Shown: positions 32,181 through 43,293, counted from the stretch's first letter. The stretch: DNA of 64,000 bases from Siderastrea siderea (GCA_964030785.1 OZ034967.1:56457265-56521264), one strand, 5' to 3'. Numbers and translations are program-made. The notes: a model not told the origin generated them from the sequence alone.

Positions 32181-33960
32181 TTTAAGACAGCCTAAAACTT
32201 TCAAGCTAAAACTATTGCAAGCAGAATAATTAAAGTAATTTAAATAATTTATGCCATAAATTCAAATTAATCCTACATCTCCAAGACTGTGCTGCAAAAG
32301 GGTCAATTATACGGTGTTACGTGTGGTATGTGAAATTTCACTATTATATGGTCCTCTAGGGGGAGGGTCAGCAAGAAGAGAGGCACAAATCTCCTTGAAA
32401 TGTGTGGTGTTTTTTACCTACAAGGGGACCACATAAATCAAATGCAGTGGAAGCAGTGTGACTTGCAATAAAAATTATCAATGCTGAGCTGAACTGTTTC
32501 CTTTTATTTGACGAAACATGTTGTCAGTAAGGGTTTTACCGTTAGTTTTTATTGTCAATTGAAACATGTTGTCCTATAGCTATCTCTGATTAACTAAAAC
32601 CTCTTGTCTCGTCGTCGGTCAAGACAGTTCCGTTCATTGCTATCCCTTCAAACTCTATGGTGAACACTCAGTTTGAGAAACATATTGCAAGTGGGTTCCA
32701 GAATAACAGAAATGCAAACAAAACTTTGTAGCACAGTTATGCGTTGTAGATCTTGGATGCTTTTTAGGTAATAGTGGACAGATGCATATAGCAATAGTTT
32801 TGTGGACCAAATATTGAAAACCTTCTTTATCTCGATCTTTGATCTTGAATTGCGCTAATTGCCATTAGTAGAACTAATCCAACAGTGGCAGAAGTTGCAT
32901 ATATTAACACAACATTCAAATGCTGCGGCTTTTCCGAGAAATGCGGGTCGAATCCAATACTTACGGAGTCGAAGACGGTTCAAATGAGTCTGCTTCTCTC
33001 CTTAATTCGTTTCCTTTTGAGAAACAACTCACACATGCTCTCATTGTGCGAATCCTGCCCTTGTAGCTTACAATCCTGGGCCCACGAGTCACTCCAAAGT
33101 AATTTCTCTTCTGGAAACCCGGCTCTTGTCAGCCATTAAATACTCTTGTCTTCCGCGCGATTTGTGACGTCACAGACTTGTAATGCGACCGTTTTGGCCG
33201 AGCGCAAAATGGAGACACTTTTCGGGTGCCAAATTCGAACTTTGCGGCTGGAAAAATATCCCATGCAAAGGGTTCTACTCAGGAAAACTTACATATTTAG
33301 ACTGAGGGAGTCATTAACTATCATTTTTAGGAGAAAAAAAGTTTAGTTCGTAGGGACTTTAAGGCTCGACTTTTCAACACACTTGTCGGTAGACATCTAG
33401 TAAATAATTTCTGCTGCCGTTTTGAAATTGGTTTTATGGCTATATTACATAGCATTAACTAACATTTAGAATGCCGGAGCATTAAAGCTGTCATCAAAGA
33501 TTACGAGTTGGACTACTTTTAGGAATAACCAAGAGATAGTTTAAAGAAATTATGACACAAATCTGTGTTTAGTCGCGCATTTTGGTCAAAGAGTAATCAT
33601 TAAGCCAAGTTTTAAGACAATTTATAGTTGTCAGGGACTTTTTAATGGCATCCTAGCTGGTAAGCTTATAATAATCTGTGTAGGGGAATTACTTGTCGAT
33701 TTTATTTGGAAAGTTTATGTTCCGAGCCGGTATATTTTCTTCAGAGGGTCAAAACCCTACAAAAAAGGCAAGATTAAAAGCGGCAAAAACTTCATACCTT
33801 ACAGCACGACGCCTAGTATAACTTATCACCAGCCCTAATATGCAGCATTTACGCAATTAATAGATCCAATATTCGAAAGAAATACATACGAACCGCGGTT
33901 TACACATGTGATGAGTGAAATGTTTTTCATGGTGTACAGGCAATTTAAGTAATTGCTCCT
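32181..33960. other. Non-coding DNA upstream of the unit C promoter
   Basis: 33590-33670 matches part of the 15040/24744 block (AAGCCAAGTTTTAAGACA, GTTGTCAGGGAC). A GTGACGTCAC palindrome (CRE-like) lies near 33163. The open frame at 32885-33139 has no recognisable domain. No gene is supportable. Confidence 0.4.
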
Positions 33961-34230
33961 TTACCACCATTTTCACTACTACGCGACTTTTCTTTTCAAA
34001 ACACCTCTGAGCACTTTGCAATACGCTTCCGTCAATCATACCTTATATGGAAAGTGTGTGATGTTACCGCAATTGAATTGAGCTCGAAGGAATAAAGATA
34101 GCGCCAAATTATCCCGTAAATTTGCGCTGGCGAGTCATATATTGACTAGTAAGAAGCTTTAGAGTCGTTGATGTTGCAAGAATACTTAACGTTTGGTAGA
34201 TATTTGTAAAGAAATTTCGACATTTCTTGT

Positions 34231-34367
34231 CGACATGTATCGTCGTGGGTCATCGCTAAATTTTACCGAGGACAGTTGCTAATTATAGATGAATCAGAAC
34301 TTCTCAGATTCGTCTATAAATAGCAACTGTTCTCGGTGAAATTCAGCGATCCTACGACAATACATCG
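34231..34367. repeat. Nested ~60-bp-arm inverted repeat
   Basis: CGACATGTATCGTCGTGGGT...TAGATGAATC faces GATTCGTCTA...CCTACGACAATACATCGTC, with GAGGACAGTTGCTA/TAGCAACTGTTCTC inside. It sits at the inner edge of the left arm of the larger element. Confidence 0.7.
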
Positions 34368-34649
34368 TCCTGTTTCCCTCATCACGTTCTTTGGCAATCG
34401 TCTTGAGTTATAACGAAGAAGTAAACTTGAAAGGAAGCTTAAATATTTCCTCGATTCCCCGTTCCCGCTTGTAGAAATAACACTTTCCCTACACGTCATA
34501 GCGTTATATGTTTACATTCTCGAAACGTAGAACAACAAACGTTACAAGCCCATTATAAGCTTATGCTTTATTTTGTTTTTTCAATTCATTCCGGAGGTGA
34601 TTAGAATTAGCAGTGTTCCTTCCAAAAAAATGCAGCTAGTCATACGTAC

Positions 34650-34799
34650 CTTTCTTCTTGTAAAACCCATTTTCTTCACGAATCGGTTGATCGCACGCCG
34701 ATCATGATTCGTTTTCCCGTTGCACACTCTATCCACTCCTGAATTTCGTCCTCGTACACTTCGGGATATTGCCAGATTTATACTCGTGGTGAATAGCAT
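34650..34799 (-). CDS. Possible captured exon inside the inverted-repeat element
   Basis: The ATG at 34799 opens a basic frame including RSVRGRNSGVDRVCNGKTN and then RAINRFVKKMGFTRRK. It runs up to AAAG|GTACGT, a consensus splice donor (exon end 34650). If the donor is used the exon encodes 50 residues. No family is recognised and no partner exon is visible. It could be a remnant of the element's own gene or a captured host exon. Confidence 0.25.
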
Positions 34800-35198
34800 G
34801 TTGTGTGCTATTTTCAGGTCAGAAAAGCTAGAATTATTACTTCACACTTTGGTTTAGCTTATTCGCGAGTTTAAACGCACGCTTACCATCCGCCGCCTAG
34901 GAGAATCCACCGGGCGGGTATTTAATTCTGAAGAAATGTCGAAATTTCTTTACAAATATCTGCCAAACGTGAAGTATTCTTGCAACATCAACGACTCTAA
35001 AGCCTCTTACTAGTCAATATATGACTCGACAGCGCAAATTTTCGGGATAATTTGGCGCCATCATTATTCCTTCGAGCTCAATTCAATTGCGGTAACATAA
35101 CACACTTCCCATATAAGGTATGATTGACGGAAGCGTATTGCAAAGTGCTCAGAGGTGTTTTGAAAAGAAAAGTCGCGTAGTAGTGAAAATGGTGGTAA

Positions 35199-36217
35199 CA
35201 TGAAAAGAAAAATGTCTACAAGGCCTCAGCGACACAGGAGCATTGTGTGGCAACTGAGTTAGGCAGCCTTCATAGTTGGGACGGGTCAAATATGGGTACT
35301 AATTACAGCCCTGCTCCCAACATAATAAGGCTTCATAGCTAAGATGAAGTCTTGATATGTTGACAAATTTGCATCAACAATGGACCAGTTTTGAAAACAA
35401 TTACTATAATATTATACAGACAGTTTGCTTCCTTTAGAAATCCACCTGACGTCTTCCTCTTCGTGTTCTAGAAGTACTTTTGGCCAACATTTACGACACC
35501 AATAAGCTTGCAAGCGTTTGATGGAAAATATAGTAAGTGCATGAATAAGTGATAACTCAGAGGCATTTTAAAACTTAAATCTAATTAGATCATAGCGTTT
35601 TTTAAATTATTTATACCATGTTTTTTTGTTACGGTTCGAGCTCCATGTTTGTGAATAAATTTGTGTGTACGAATCATGAGTTATTGTCCAGTTGTTGTGT
35701 GAATTTTGCACGAGTGAATAGAGAAGAGGAACTTTCCATTTTTAATCGCCAATTCACCAAATTTAGAGTTGCGCCCAATTAACAATCAATATCTCCGTTT
35801 TGGTGTTCTTCAAGTCATCATTCCCCTTCTTTCCTTCTTGCAAATTCACTAGAACGTATTAAGAAGTCGAAGTTAAATTTTGTACATTTTAAATTGAGAA
35901 CTACTAATAATTAAAGCGGCGTTTACTGCCTATGCCTGTTTCAGAACATCAAAGCATTATCTAGAACTATCTGTTTTCTTAACCTTGGTTTCTACATCTT
36001 TCTTTGACGCATTCATCCTCCATCCAGTCCTTAGAGCAACAAGAATCAATCAAATCATGGTTAATACAGTGAAACTATTAACAAGAGTTAACAAGAGTTG
36101 ATGGAAATGGACTATACAATGAGAAAGCCGTATCAGCTATTCCAAGATCTGCCTTTGTGTGTAGGATATATTGCCTGAAACTAGTTTTGGTTTGCAATGT
36201 CTTTAGAGCATTGACAT
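35199..36217. other. Non-coding DNA between units C and D
   Basis: AT-rich with no recognisable gene or repeat. Confidence 0.35.
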
Positions 36218-36226
36218 GGTATGTTC

Positions 36227-36324
36227 CAATCTCGTCCCCAGAGCCCACGATCCTTTTGGTCTGCGCCAAGGATCGAGAGCCTTGGCGCAGACCAAAAGGA
36301 TCGTGGGCTCCGGGGACGAGATTG
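36227..36324. mobile_element. 98-bp hairpin MITE with perfect 9-bp target duplication
   Basis: CAATCTCGTCCCCAGAGCCC faces GGGCTCCGGGGACGAGATTG, with ~45-bp arms meeting at CTTGGCGC around a ~9-base loop. GGTATGTTC is duplicated exactly on both sides (36218-36226 and 36325-36333). It inserted about 180 bp downstream of the receptor 5 stop codon, probably in its 3' UTR. The 9-bp duplication again suggests a Mutator-type transposase. Confidence 0.88.
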
Positions 36325-36505
36325 GGTATGTTCCCTTTTGGTGTATTTCAAGAACAATATCGTGGCCACTTTGGTCAATCCAAACATTAGTAGTTTCCAG
36401 CGACATTTCCTTTTTAGGGAAAATCTTTCGCTCCTTAGGCGTCCAATGTAGATGTGCTTTTGGTCCCTTGATGATCCAGAAAAGGCCACCTTACTGACTA
36501 TGTTC

Positions 36506-37543
36506 TTATTGTATGGTCCGCTGAGCACGAAGTACTTTGTTAGGGCTGTCGTCATTCGCCACCCTGGGACCCTCCCCAAGCTTTCTGGGACACATAGCTG
36601 ACATAATCTTTCGGTAGCGGTGGCGGAAGTTTTTGTTGCTCAGCCCGTAAATAAACGGATTAACGCAGGTGGAGATGAAAGTAAGAAGTGCGAGGACGTG
36701 GTGAAACTTTGTATCCAGCTTGGCTTTTCCCGCCCATACAAACACTAAAAAGATCTGATTTGGGGCAAAGCAAATGATTAAAACGAAGCAAGCTGTGCAA
36801 ATCATTCGGGTGATTTTCCCTCGCAGTTTAGCCTTGCTCCCTGGTGACGCGACTGGAGATTTGTTGGTGTATACAACCATGTGGATGTATAGCCATATCA
36901 TGACAAGGCAAGGGAAGAACACCTTCATTATAGCTTGAAAGGCTCCCACAAATGGGCGAAAGAAGGATCCCGGTAAATAACTTTTGTGTTCGCAGATCTT
37001 GTTGGAGGATGGATTGTAGCTTTTTTCAATAACGCCTGAACAAGTTAGAGCAAACGACCACACCCAAGATGAGACAACGTAGATAAGGATTCTCTTTTTG
37101 CTGAAGTAAGCGCAATATCTTTGAGGCTTTACAACAGCAAACCATCGCTCTGCGGTTAAAGCCAAGCTGAGATAAACCGAGAAAACCACAAGTTGGAAGA
37201 TAAAAGCACGGCTCCATATGACGCGGCAGAAGATTTCGCCCAGGACGGGATTGGTTGGATAAGGAAACGCGTCACCAAGAACAAAAGCTGGGTTTGTGAT
37301 AAGGGTTATGGCGGTTAGCACGTCGGCTATGGCCAGGGACAGAATTAACAGGTTGTAGGATTTCTTTAATAGCTTCTTGTCCCAGAAGAATACCATTATT
37401 ACTAAAGCGTTCCCCAGAATTGCTATCGTCCAAATGATGGAGTAAGTTACTTGTGTTGCGGCACTGATTCCAGCAACTTCTTTGCTCTGTGAAAGAGCTG
37501 GAGTCTTAATTTTGTTTGACGAAATGTTCAAGGTCTCATTCAT
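36506..37543 (-). CDS. Rhodopsin-like (class A) G-protein-coupled receptor 5
   Basis: 345 residues, starting MNETLNISSN with sequons N2 and N6. Landmarks: N45 (LGNAL), D74, C106, ERW 132-134 followed by FAVVKPQRY, ECL2 C184 (NKICEH), P211, CFAP 258-261, and NPFIY 295-299, then LSNKNFRHRYRK. It is very similar to receptor 4 from TM4 to TM7, including KSYNPSSNKICEHKSYLPG. It differs at TM5 (MIWLYIHM where most have MIGLYIHM) and in the tail. The leader CAAACCAAAGGAACG precedes the ATG. Intact; ligand unknown. A hairpin MITE lies just past its stop, and a LINE fragment sits close to its putative promoter. Confidence 0.95.
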   Translation of the reverse strand: MNETLNISSNKIKTPALSQSKEVAGISAATQVTYSIIWTIAILGNALVIMVFFWDKKLLKKSYNLLILSLAIADVLTAITLITNPAFVLGDAFPYPTNPVLGEIFCRVIWSRAFIFQLVVFSVYLSLALTAERWFAVVKPQRYCAYFSKKRILIYVVSSWVWSFALTCSGVIEKSYNPSSNKICEHKSYLPGSFFRPFVGAFQAIMKVFFPCLVMIWLYIHMVVYTNKSPVASPGSKAKLRGKITRMICTACFVLIICFAPNQIFLVFVWAGKAKLDTKFHHVLALLTFISTCVNPFIYGLSNKNFRHRYRKIMSAMCPRKLGEGPRVANDDSPNKVLRAQRTIQ

Positions 37544-37913
37544 CGTTCCTTTGGTTTGTAGTTGCGTCCTTTTTGTAAGGAGGAATTCCTGTCTTCTTGG
37601 TCAATGCTTCTTAAAATGCAAGAAGGAGCGAATGCTGTACGTCGAATCTGACAGTTTTCTGGTGGAAGAATCTCCTTTAATTTCTAAGACATCTGGCCGC
37701 ACAGCAATGGCCTTTCATTGGTCTAACAGGTGGCAAACTGAAATGAAGATAAGAAATTCTTTAAACCAGGGACTTACATCCTTACGACGAATACTGACCG
37801 GTAACAATATAAGTAAGACATGTTTTTTATACAGTCAGTCATCATGCGGACATTAAAAGAATGCTGTCTTAGGGCTTAGGTAATGACATCCCTCAGTAAA
37901 GCACAATGATAGC
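37544..37913. other. 5' flank of receptor 5
   Basis: TGCATTTTAAG on the minus strand, ~70 bases before the ATG, corresponds in position to the acceptor-like sites of receptors 3 and 4. Nothing else is identified. Confidence 0.4.
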
Positions 37914-38057
37914 AAATCAGATTGTTTGGATTTTTTCAGGTTGCTGGAACAAGAATTGTGAAGACGGTCAGCCAAGGTTATTACGAAATCAGATTATTTG
38001 GATTTTTTCAGTTTGCTGTAACAAAATTGGGAAGACGGTCAGCTAAGGTTATTACGA
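37914..38057. repeat. Tandem duplication, 2 x 72 bp
   Basis: Both copies begin AAATCAGATT and share GGATTTTTTCAG, TTGCTG, GAAGACGGTCAGC and AAGGTTATTACG, with a few substitutions. Non-coding, inside the putative intron of receptor 5. Confidence 0.85.
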
Positions 38058-38099
38058 GATTTCAACGCAGCCAGTAACTCGAATATAGTTGAATTATTC

Positions 38100-38206
38100 C
38101 TGGTAAGGTAAAGGTAGGTAAGTCGCACACGAGCCAAGTAGGCCCACACGGCCGGACCTTCAGATCTGAAGTCCAACGCGCTAACCACTGCACCACCGCG
38201 CCCCCA
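38100..38206 (-). mobile_element. tRNA-related SINE fragment
   Basis: Minus strand: GGCGCGGTGGTGCAGTGGTT followed by AGCGCGTTGGACTTCAGATC looks like the D-arm/A-box and anticodon arm of a tRNA. The 3' half departs from a tRNA fold and ends in ACCTACCTTTACCTTACC. This is a tRNA-derived retroposon head rather than a functional tRNA gene. Confidence 0.6.
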
Positions 38207-38234
38207 CAAGTTGACTGATCCCAAGTTTCCCAAA

Positions 38235-38508
38235 AATGGCCAGAACGTCATGGTAGCCCACATATAGGGCAAGAACGTCATGCTAGCCCACATATAAGGC
38301 ACTAATGTGAAGGTAAGTGAGTACAAGTGAAGGGAAGTGAGTACAATTGAAGGAAACTGAGTACAAATGAAGGAAAGTGAGTACAAGTGAAGGAAAGTGT
38401 GTGTTAGTGGAGGTAGGTGCGTTAATCAGTCGGTGTATATATTCATATAGGATTGTAATGTTATTAGTGCCTTATATGTGGGCTAGCATCACGTTCTTGC
38501 CCCAAAAA
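38235..38508. mobile_element. Inverted-repeat element with an internal 20-bp minisatellite
   Basis: Left: AGAACGTCAT..TAGCCCACATAT is present twice (38241-38300). Right: GCCTTATATGTGGGCTAGCA then CACGTTCTTGCCCC (38471-38505), in inverse orientation. Between them a ~20-bp unit (GTGAGTACAAGTGAAGGAAA) is repeated about five times (38316-38400) with small changes. This resembles a MITE that acquired or seeded a minisatellite. Confidence 0.65.
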
Positions 38509-40974
38509 TCATAAAATAAAAATAAAATAGGCTGCTAGGGTACCGGGCGTTTACCATTTCCAAAAATATCCGGAAATTGCGGTTGGACGGCAAATATTAA
38601 GGCTGTTTTGGTTTGCACGACTGGAAAATTTTTAAAATAAGCGGAACGTCTTGGGACGTAGTCAAAGACTCCCTATTGATGCATCAGAACGGGAAATTGT
38701 GTTCCCAGCTCTGTACCAATAGTCAATCTAGTTCCAGACTCTCTCTGCAAATTGCAGTGAAATGCACAAATGCTACATGCCAATCTTGAACAAAATTCCC
38801 CATTTGGGACGTTTTGCTTAAGTAACTACCATTTGCGAAAAAACCGTTGACCAACCGGTTTCTCCTTGTAGATGGTAAACAGCCAAAATTGCAAGCTGCC
38901 GGTCTGATCTCACTGTCAATTTTAAATGGGGGCACGAGACCTATGTCAGCATTTGTGTGCTCTATAAGCACCGTCATTTGCAGATTTTCATGATTATCCG
39001 ACTTTTATCAGCAAGAGAATGAAATTAGCCACGAAACGCTCACTACAACTCAAGTTTCTTAATTGATTGAACGAGACATTACGTATACTGTGATTGGTTG
39101 ACGCAAGAGGACACGCTCTTTTTAGATTTCTAGAACTTGGTTGACGTCATTTTCGTAACTTCATGTAAAAAAATATGAAAACGTTGAAGCGTATGGCATA
39201 ACAATATTAAAAAAGTTTTTTTCTTTGTTTCCGTAAAAAAAGCTATGGCAACTCTTGTAAACGTTTGGCTAAGCACGAAAAAGCTGTGGAAAAAGTGGCC
39301 TTGGTTCGTTTTCTGAAGCATTTCTTGTATGTTGTTCTTCCACTTGTATAACAATATCTCTAAGGAAATATTACAGGGAAAACGTATATTTCTCAAAAAT
39401 ATATATTTTTCCTTCGGTCTTTGGACTTGATTATCTTTCTATTTTTTATTCACGAGCTTATGATTCTGTGTAACAAAGAAAAGCCAACACTGTATCTCTA
39501 TTAACAAACTTGCCTATTTTTGCGCGCATCTCTGAGTAACAAATCAAGTTTCATTGGAAAACCAGCCATGATGCACGAGCTCAATTCATATGATTACGGT
39601 TATCTGGTTTTATCAGCAAAGAAAACAAAAGACGGAACCACCACACTCACGTGTATATTACCAACTCATAAAAAATAATTTTTCATTGTTTAGAAGAGTG
39701 TCTTATTCATTCTTTCTTGGGTTCAAAGTTTAGTGTATGTAATTTGTGCTAATCCTTCGCTCATTTTTTTGAATGAAATCCTGCAATTTGTGTCTATCGA
39801 GATGAAAGAGGTTGAGCAGTCTCTCTGAATGAAGTAATAATTCGTTTTTTTTAATCCAAAAATAAAATTTATGCTTGGAGCCGGTAACAAACCACACATA
39901 AGTTCAGAAAAAAAGGGAGCCATGATACATGCACTCAAATCTAGCAGAGCATTATCAAACCAGTATTAAAAATTAACGAGCAAACTAAACACTTCAAAAA
40001 TCGTCGAAATTTTTTACTGTTATCGTTAATCAACAACTCAAAAAAAAAAAAAACAAGTCATGATACCGACTTTCTAGTCTTCTGGAAAAAATACCAAACT
40101 AACATAAAATGAAACGAGCTAGAATACACGCGGTCTGCAGCTGCCGTAAAGAGGTTTTCTTTGTCTTTCGTGTTTCTGTCTTCAGTATTTTGTATGAACT
40201 CATCCCAATTTTCGCTGTTCGGCCCTCTATCCTAGCTTTTATTTTTATTTTTTTTAGTTTTGTTTTGCCTTTTCAAAAGTGACCGCTGAGTTTAAACCTT
40301 GTTAAGTAAGCCTTGGATACTTAATGCACCTCGGGCAATCGAGAAACGATCAGAAACTTGTAAATAGAAAACATTTTAGTAAAAGTGCTGTCTACTTCAG
40401 AGATGCTTCTTGCTATAAACTCGCCACGCTTAAACTAAGGGTAATTTTATTTAGAGTTCTCCGTGCGCTGGCGACGCAAGTTTTGTACTAGCAAAAAGTT
40501 GAATTTTAGCAAAAACGAAGGTGGAGCCGAAAATATTTTCGTTTACGTTAAAAATTGAACTTTGCATTGTTCTCTTGCTTATATCCACTCAGCCTATCCT
40601 TCTGCAGCACAACAACCCTAAGGGGTTGCAAGGAAATCTTTCAAGTTCTGGAAGCAGAAACCATTTATTCTTTTGTCTGACAAGAGTTCTCCTTTAGACC
40701 CAGAATTTTTACATACAACGTGGTTTTTTTGCAGTGTACGACCATGTGCGAAAAGTTTTAAAAGAACCAGTCAAACGAAGATACGAGTCATCACTGAGAA
40801 TTGCTTGCAAGGTGCCTCTTAGTCTCTAACAATTGTTCATTAGCTGTGCTCAATTCATACTACAGAAAAACTGAATAACTGAAAGCTATACAATAGCAGT
40901 ACTTAAAGTTGCCAACAACCACAAAATCACCCACACCACTGAAATAATGAGAAGGAAAAATCATTTTGACTTAC
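38509..40974. other. Non-coding DNA, putative distal intron of receptor 5
   Basis: About 2.5 kb of AT-rich sequence with no supportable gene, clear repeat or structure. Open frames are short and on both strands. Confidence 0.4.
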
Positions 40975-41070
40975 CTACTTACGAACGTATTACAACTCTG
41001 TTCTTTGCTGCTCTCCGAAGTGCGTTCAAACAACTCTGAATTTATCTATTGCAACACAGGTTCTTAAGTT
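40975..41070 (-). promoter_or_regulatory. Putative promoter and first exon of receptor 5 (unit D)
   Basis: On the minus strand the block ends GTAAGTAG|GTAAGT (exon end 40975). It aligns with unit E at 48689-48780 (GGAGAGCAG, CAGAGTTG, AAGTAG|GTAAG). The homology resumes at 41640-41745 (AAATCTGAT, AATGTTGCAGATTGAT, CATTTCAGT), so the block in between is an insertion. It is homologous to the A-C blocks in position but not obviously in sequence. No clear TATA box. Confidence 0.5.
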
Positions 41071-41095
41071 GCACTACCGGTAGGTTGCACTACCG

Positions 41096-41108
41096 GTTGC
41101 TAGGCAAC
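41096..41108. promoter_or_regulatory. Perfect RFX X-box-like palindrome
   Basis: GTTGCTAGGCAAC, the full palindromic binding consensus of RFX winged-helix factors, lies about 120 bp upstream of the putative receptor 5 first-exon donor. It is embedded in CCGG...CCGG and preceded by two copies of TTGCACTACCGG. RFX factors drive ciliary and sensory-neuron genes in animals; function here is inference. Confidence 0.4.
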
Positions 41109-41126
41109 CGGTCAGAGTAACACGAT

Positions 41127-41578
41127 CTTCAAGTAGTAACACTATTTCATATATTGCAAAAAAATGCCGCACTGTAACGTACCAGCGCTCCTTTTTTATC
41201 AGATGCACTAGAACCTGGAACGTCTTGCCAGAAGATATTAAGAACAATCAGACACTTCCAGCCTTCAAAAAATCTTTATTTCAATATTATTTTAATGCAC
41301 TCGCCATTTATGACCAGGACGATACTAGGACTTGGAGAACAATCTGCCCTAAATGCAACGTAGCGCGTAACCTAACACGCCTACCGTCATGTTGTTTCTA
41401 GTTTTTATACTTTTTTGTCTGTAATCTGTTTTACAAGGGGAGCGCTGTAATTGGCATAGCTGTAGCGTCTCCCCGGCCAGTGTTTTTGTTTTTGTACTTG
41501 TTTATATTATGTCCTTTTCTTGCCTTGTGTAATATGTTTTTGGCCGAAGATAAATAAATAATAAATAAATAAGTCAAA
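41127..41578 (+). mobile_element. 5'-truncated non-LTR retrotransposon (end of reverse transcriptase plus 3' UTR)
   Basis: The frame to the stop at 41399-41401 reads through RSFFIRCTRTWNVLPEDIK, ending NVARNLTRLPSCCF. Upstream are SSSNTISYIAKKCRTVTYQ. The W-N-x-L-P motif close to the C-terminus is the hallmark of the end of CR1/L2/Rex-type reverse transcriptases. The 3' UTR (GGGGAGCGCTGTAATTGGCA) runs into a TAAATAAATAA tail. A second copy of the same 3' end is at 50957-51062 on the other strand. Confidence 0.85.
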
Positions 41579-41745
41579 GCTAAGATTCAAAGCCGCACGT
41601 TTCCGTATATGAAACGCCTGCCTGCTTCGGACCTTACCGCTCTGTCGTTGGTCCGGTAGCAATTTTCCTTAAATCTGATAGCATCAAATGTTGCAGATTG
41701 ATCATTTCAGTTTGCATCACTGATTACAGCTTCGCGAAGTTATAG

Positions 41746-43156
41746 CATCTAGAAAATACCAGCTTCCTCAAATCAAAACCAAAAGATATCTGAATTCGTT
41801 TGTACCGTTTGGCGCGACACAGGCAACCTTGTAGATGCCTGCTATATTTTGTACTAATTTTAAGCCGTGTATTATAGTGTTATATTTTAATGGGTTTTCT
41901 AAATAGGTTCTAGTACCTTATACTTCGCTATGTATATAGTGGTTAAGGAAATTGTTGTAGTAATTTTATTTTTCCTTTTTGATGTAATATATTTTTTTAA
42001 ATTTTTACTCAATAGTAATTCGGACTTCCGACTGCAATTATTGATGTTCAATAAACGATATACATTTTTCTTTTTTTCTTTTCAAGTCTGCGCGGCACAC
42101 CTTTACAAATAATTAAATCGGGATGGCCATTATGAATATAGCTGAGTAGAGAAAATCTTTGGCAGATCATATTGAGGCGAAGTCTCAACCTTAGATTTCT
42201 CATTAAAAATATTGCTTTACTTTTATTAACACGTTTCTAACTCTATCCTTTTCTCTCTATGGTTGCAGCTGTTGAATATGTAAAAGGAATGTGTTATGGG
42301 ATATCTGTGCACAAACTTTTATTTTTCGTTTTAAGCTTTGGTTCTGTTTGGTGAGCGTTGTTAAGTGCGGTTAAAATTTACGAACCGTGTTTTTAATTTT
42401 TACTGGATTCATTTAACTTTCCTACCTCTGTCAGTTTTCTTTTATTGAAACGTTCAATCGTAACAGTCATCGCAGTCCTTTATTCCTTGCACACAGTTCT
42501 TGGGGACAGAAGTTCGAAACTCAGTGGAACAGTAAACATGCCAAATTTAATTTGCAAGATAAACAATTAAACAGAACCCCAGGAAGCTTTTGTTTGAACG
42601 GTTACTTTGCACGGGTTTTCATCCACAGCATCAGAAGTTCAAAACACCTTACACAAACGGAGATTTGATCCCGGTAGTTAAGTGGTTTAACCACCAAAGA
42701 CGTTATAATCTCGTCTTTAATTAAAAAGATTAATTAAATGGCATTCCTCGTTGCAACAAAAACAACAACATCATCAACCACAACAACTTTATTTAGAGAC
42801 AAAGACGTTTACAACACTTTTTCCACTTCAGGTAGCTATCACGAGCTGACGCAGGTGGAAACCAGTATTTGTTTACAGATGATTATTTACATTCATGTTA
42901 CATTCTATGCTTAGAACCTGACATTCATAAATGAATACTTTTTAAATGAATGAACTACCAAAATGGCTGTTGCAGAATAGCCTGCACAACAGGGGCGGCT
43001 CAGAAATAATGACTCGCTTGGCTCAGTAACGCCTGTTATGCAGGCTAGTTGCAGAAAGTTTTAATTTCATTTTACAAGGTTAGCCGGTATAGGGCTTAGA
43101 CAACTTTAACATGTTTAGTTAGCTATGGATACACGTACAGTCATACGCAAAATAAG
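41746..43156. other. Non-coding DNA upstream of unit D
   Basis: AT-rich. 42765-42800 has a CAA-triplet run followed by CTTTATTTAGAGAC, resembling a minus-strand LINE 3' tail. No gene is supportable. Confidence 0.4.
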
Positions 43157-43293
43157 AAGGCTGGTTCACACTTGTGACATAAGCATAGGCATAAGCATAA
43201 ACATAAGCATAAGAATGTTCACACTTATGACATAAGCATAAGAAACGCGACATACGCAGGCGCATTGGGCTTCAGATTTATAATCCTGGGGAA

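Larger units (their letters stand above)
33961..35198. mobile_element. 1.24 kb long-inverted-repeat element with nested hairpin
   Basis: The left arm (33961-34228) and right arm (34931-35198) are 268 bp each and inverted complements with scattered mismatches. Outer end: TTACCACCATTTTCACTAC; inner end: AAAGAAATTTCGACATTTCTT. The ~700 bp centre holds a second inverted repeat (34231-34367) and a minus-strand open frame. The arms' symmetry and equal length argue for one mobile unit rather than two insertions. No target duplication is obvious. Superfamily unknown. Confidence 0.75.

Noticed and set aside
36078..36579. Several overlapping frames on both strands downstream of receptor 5
   Set aside because: Produced by the 98-bp hairpin (36227-36324) and by antisense of the receptor C-terminus.
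38165..38204. Candidate tRNA gene
   Set aside because: The A-box half is convincing but the T-arm/B box and acceptor pairing are missing; treated as a SINE head.
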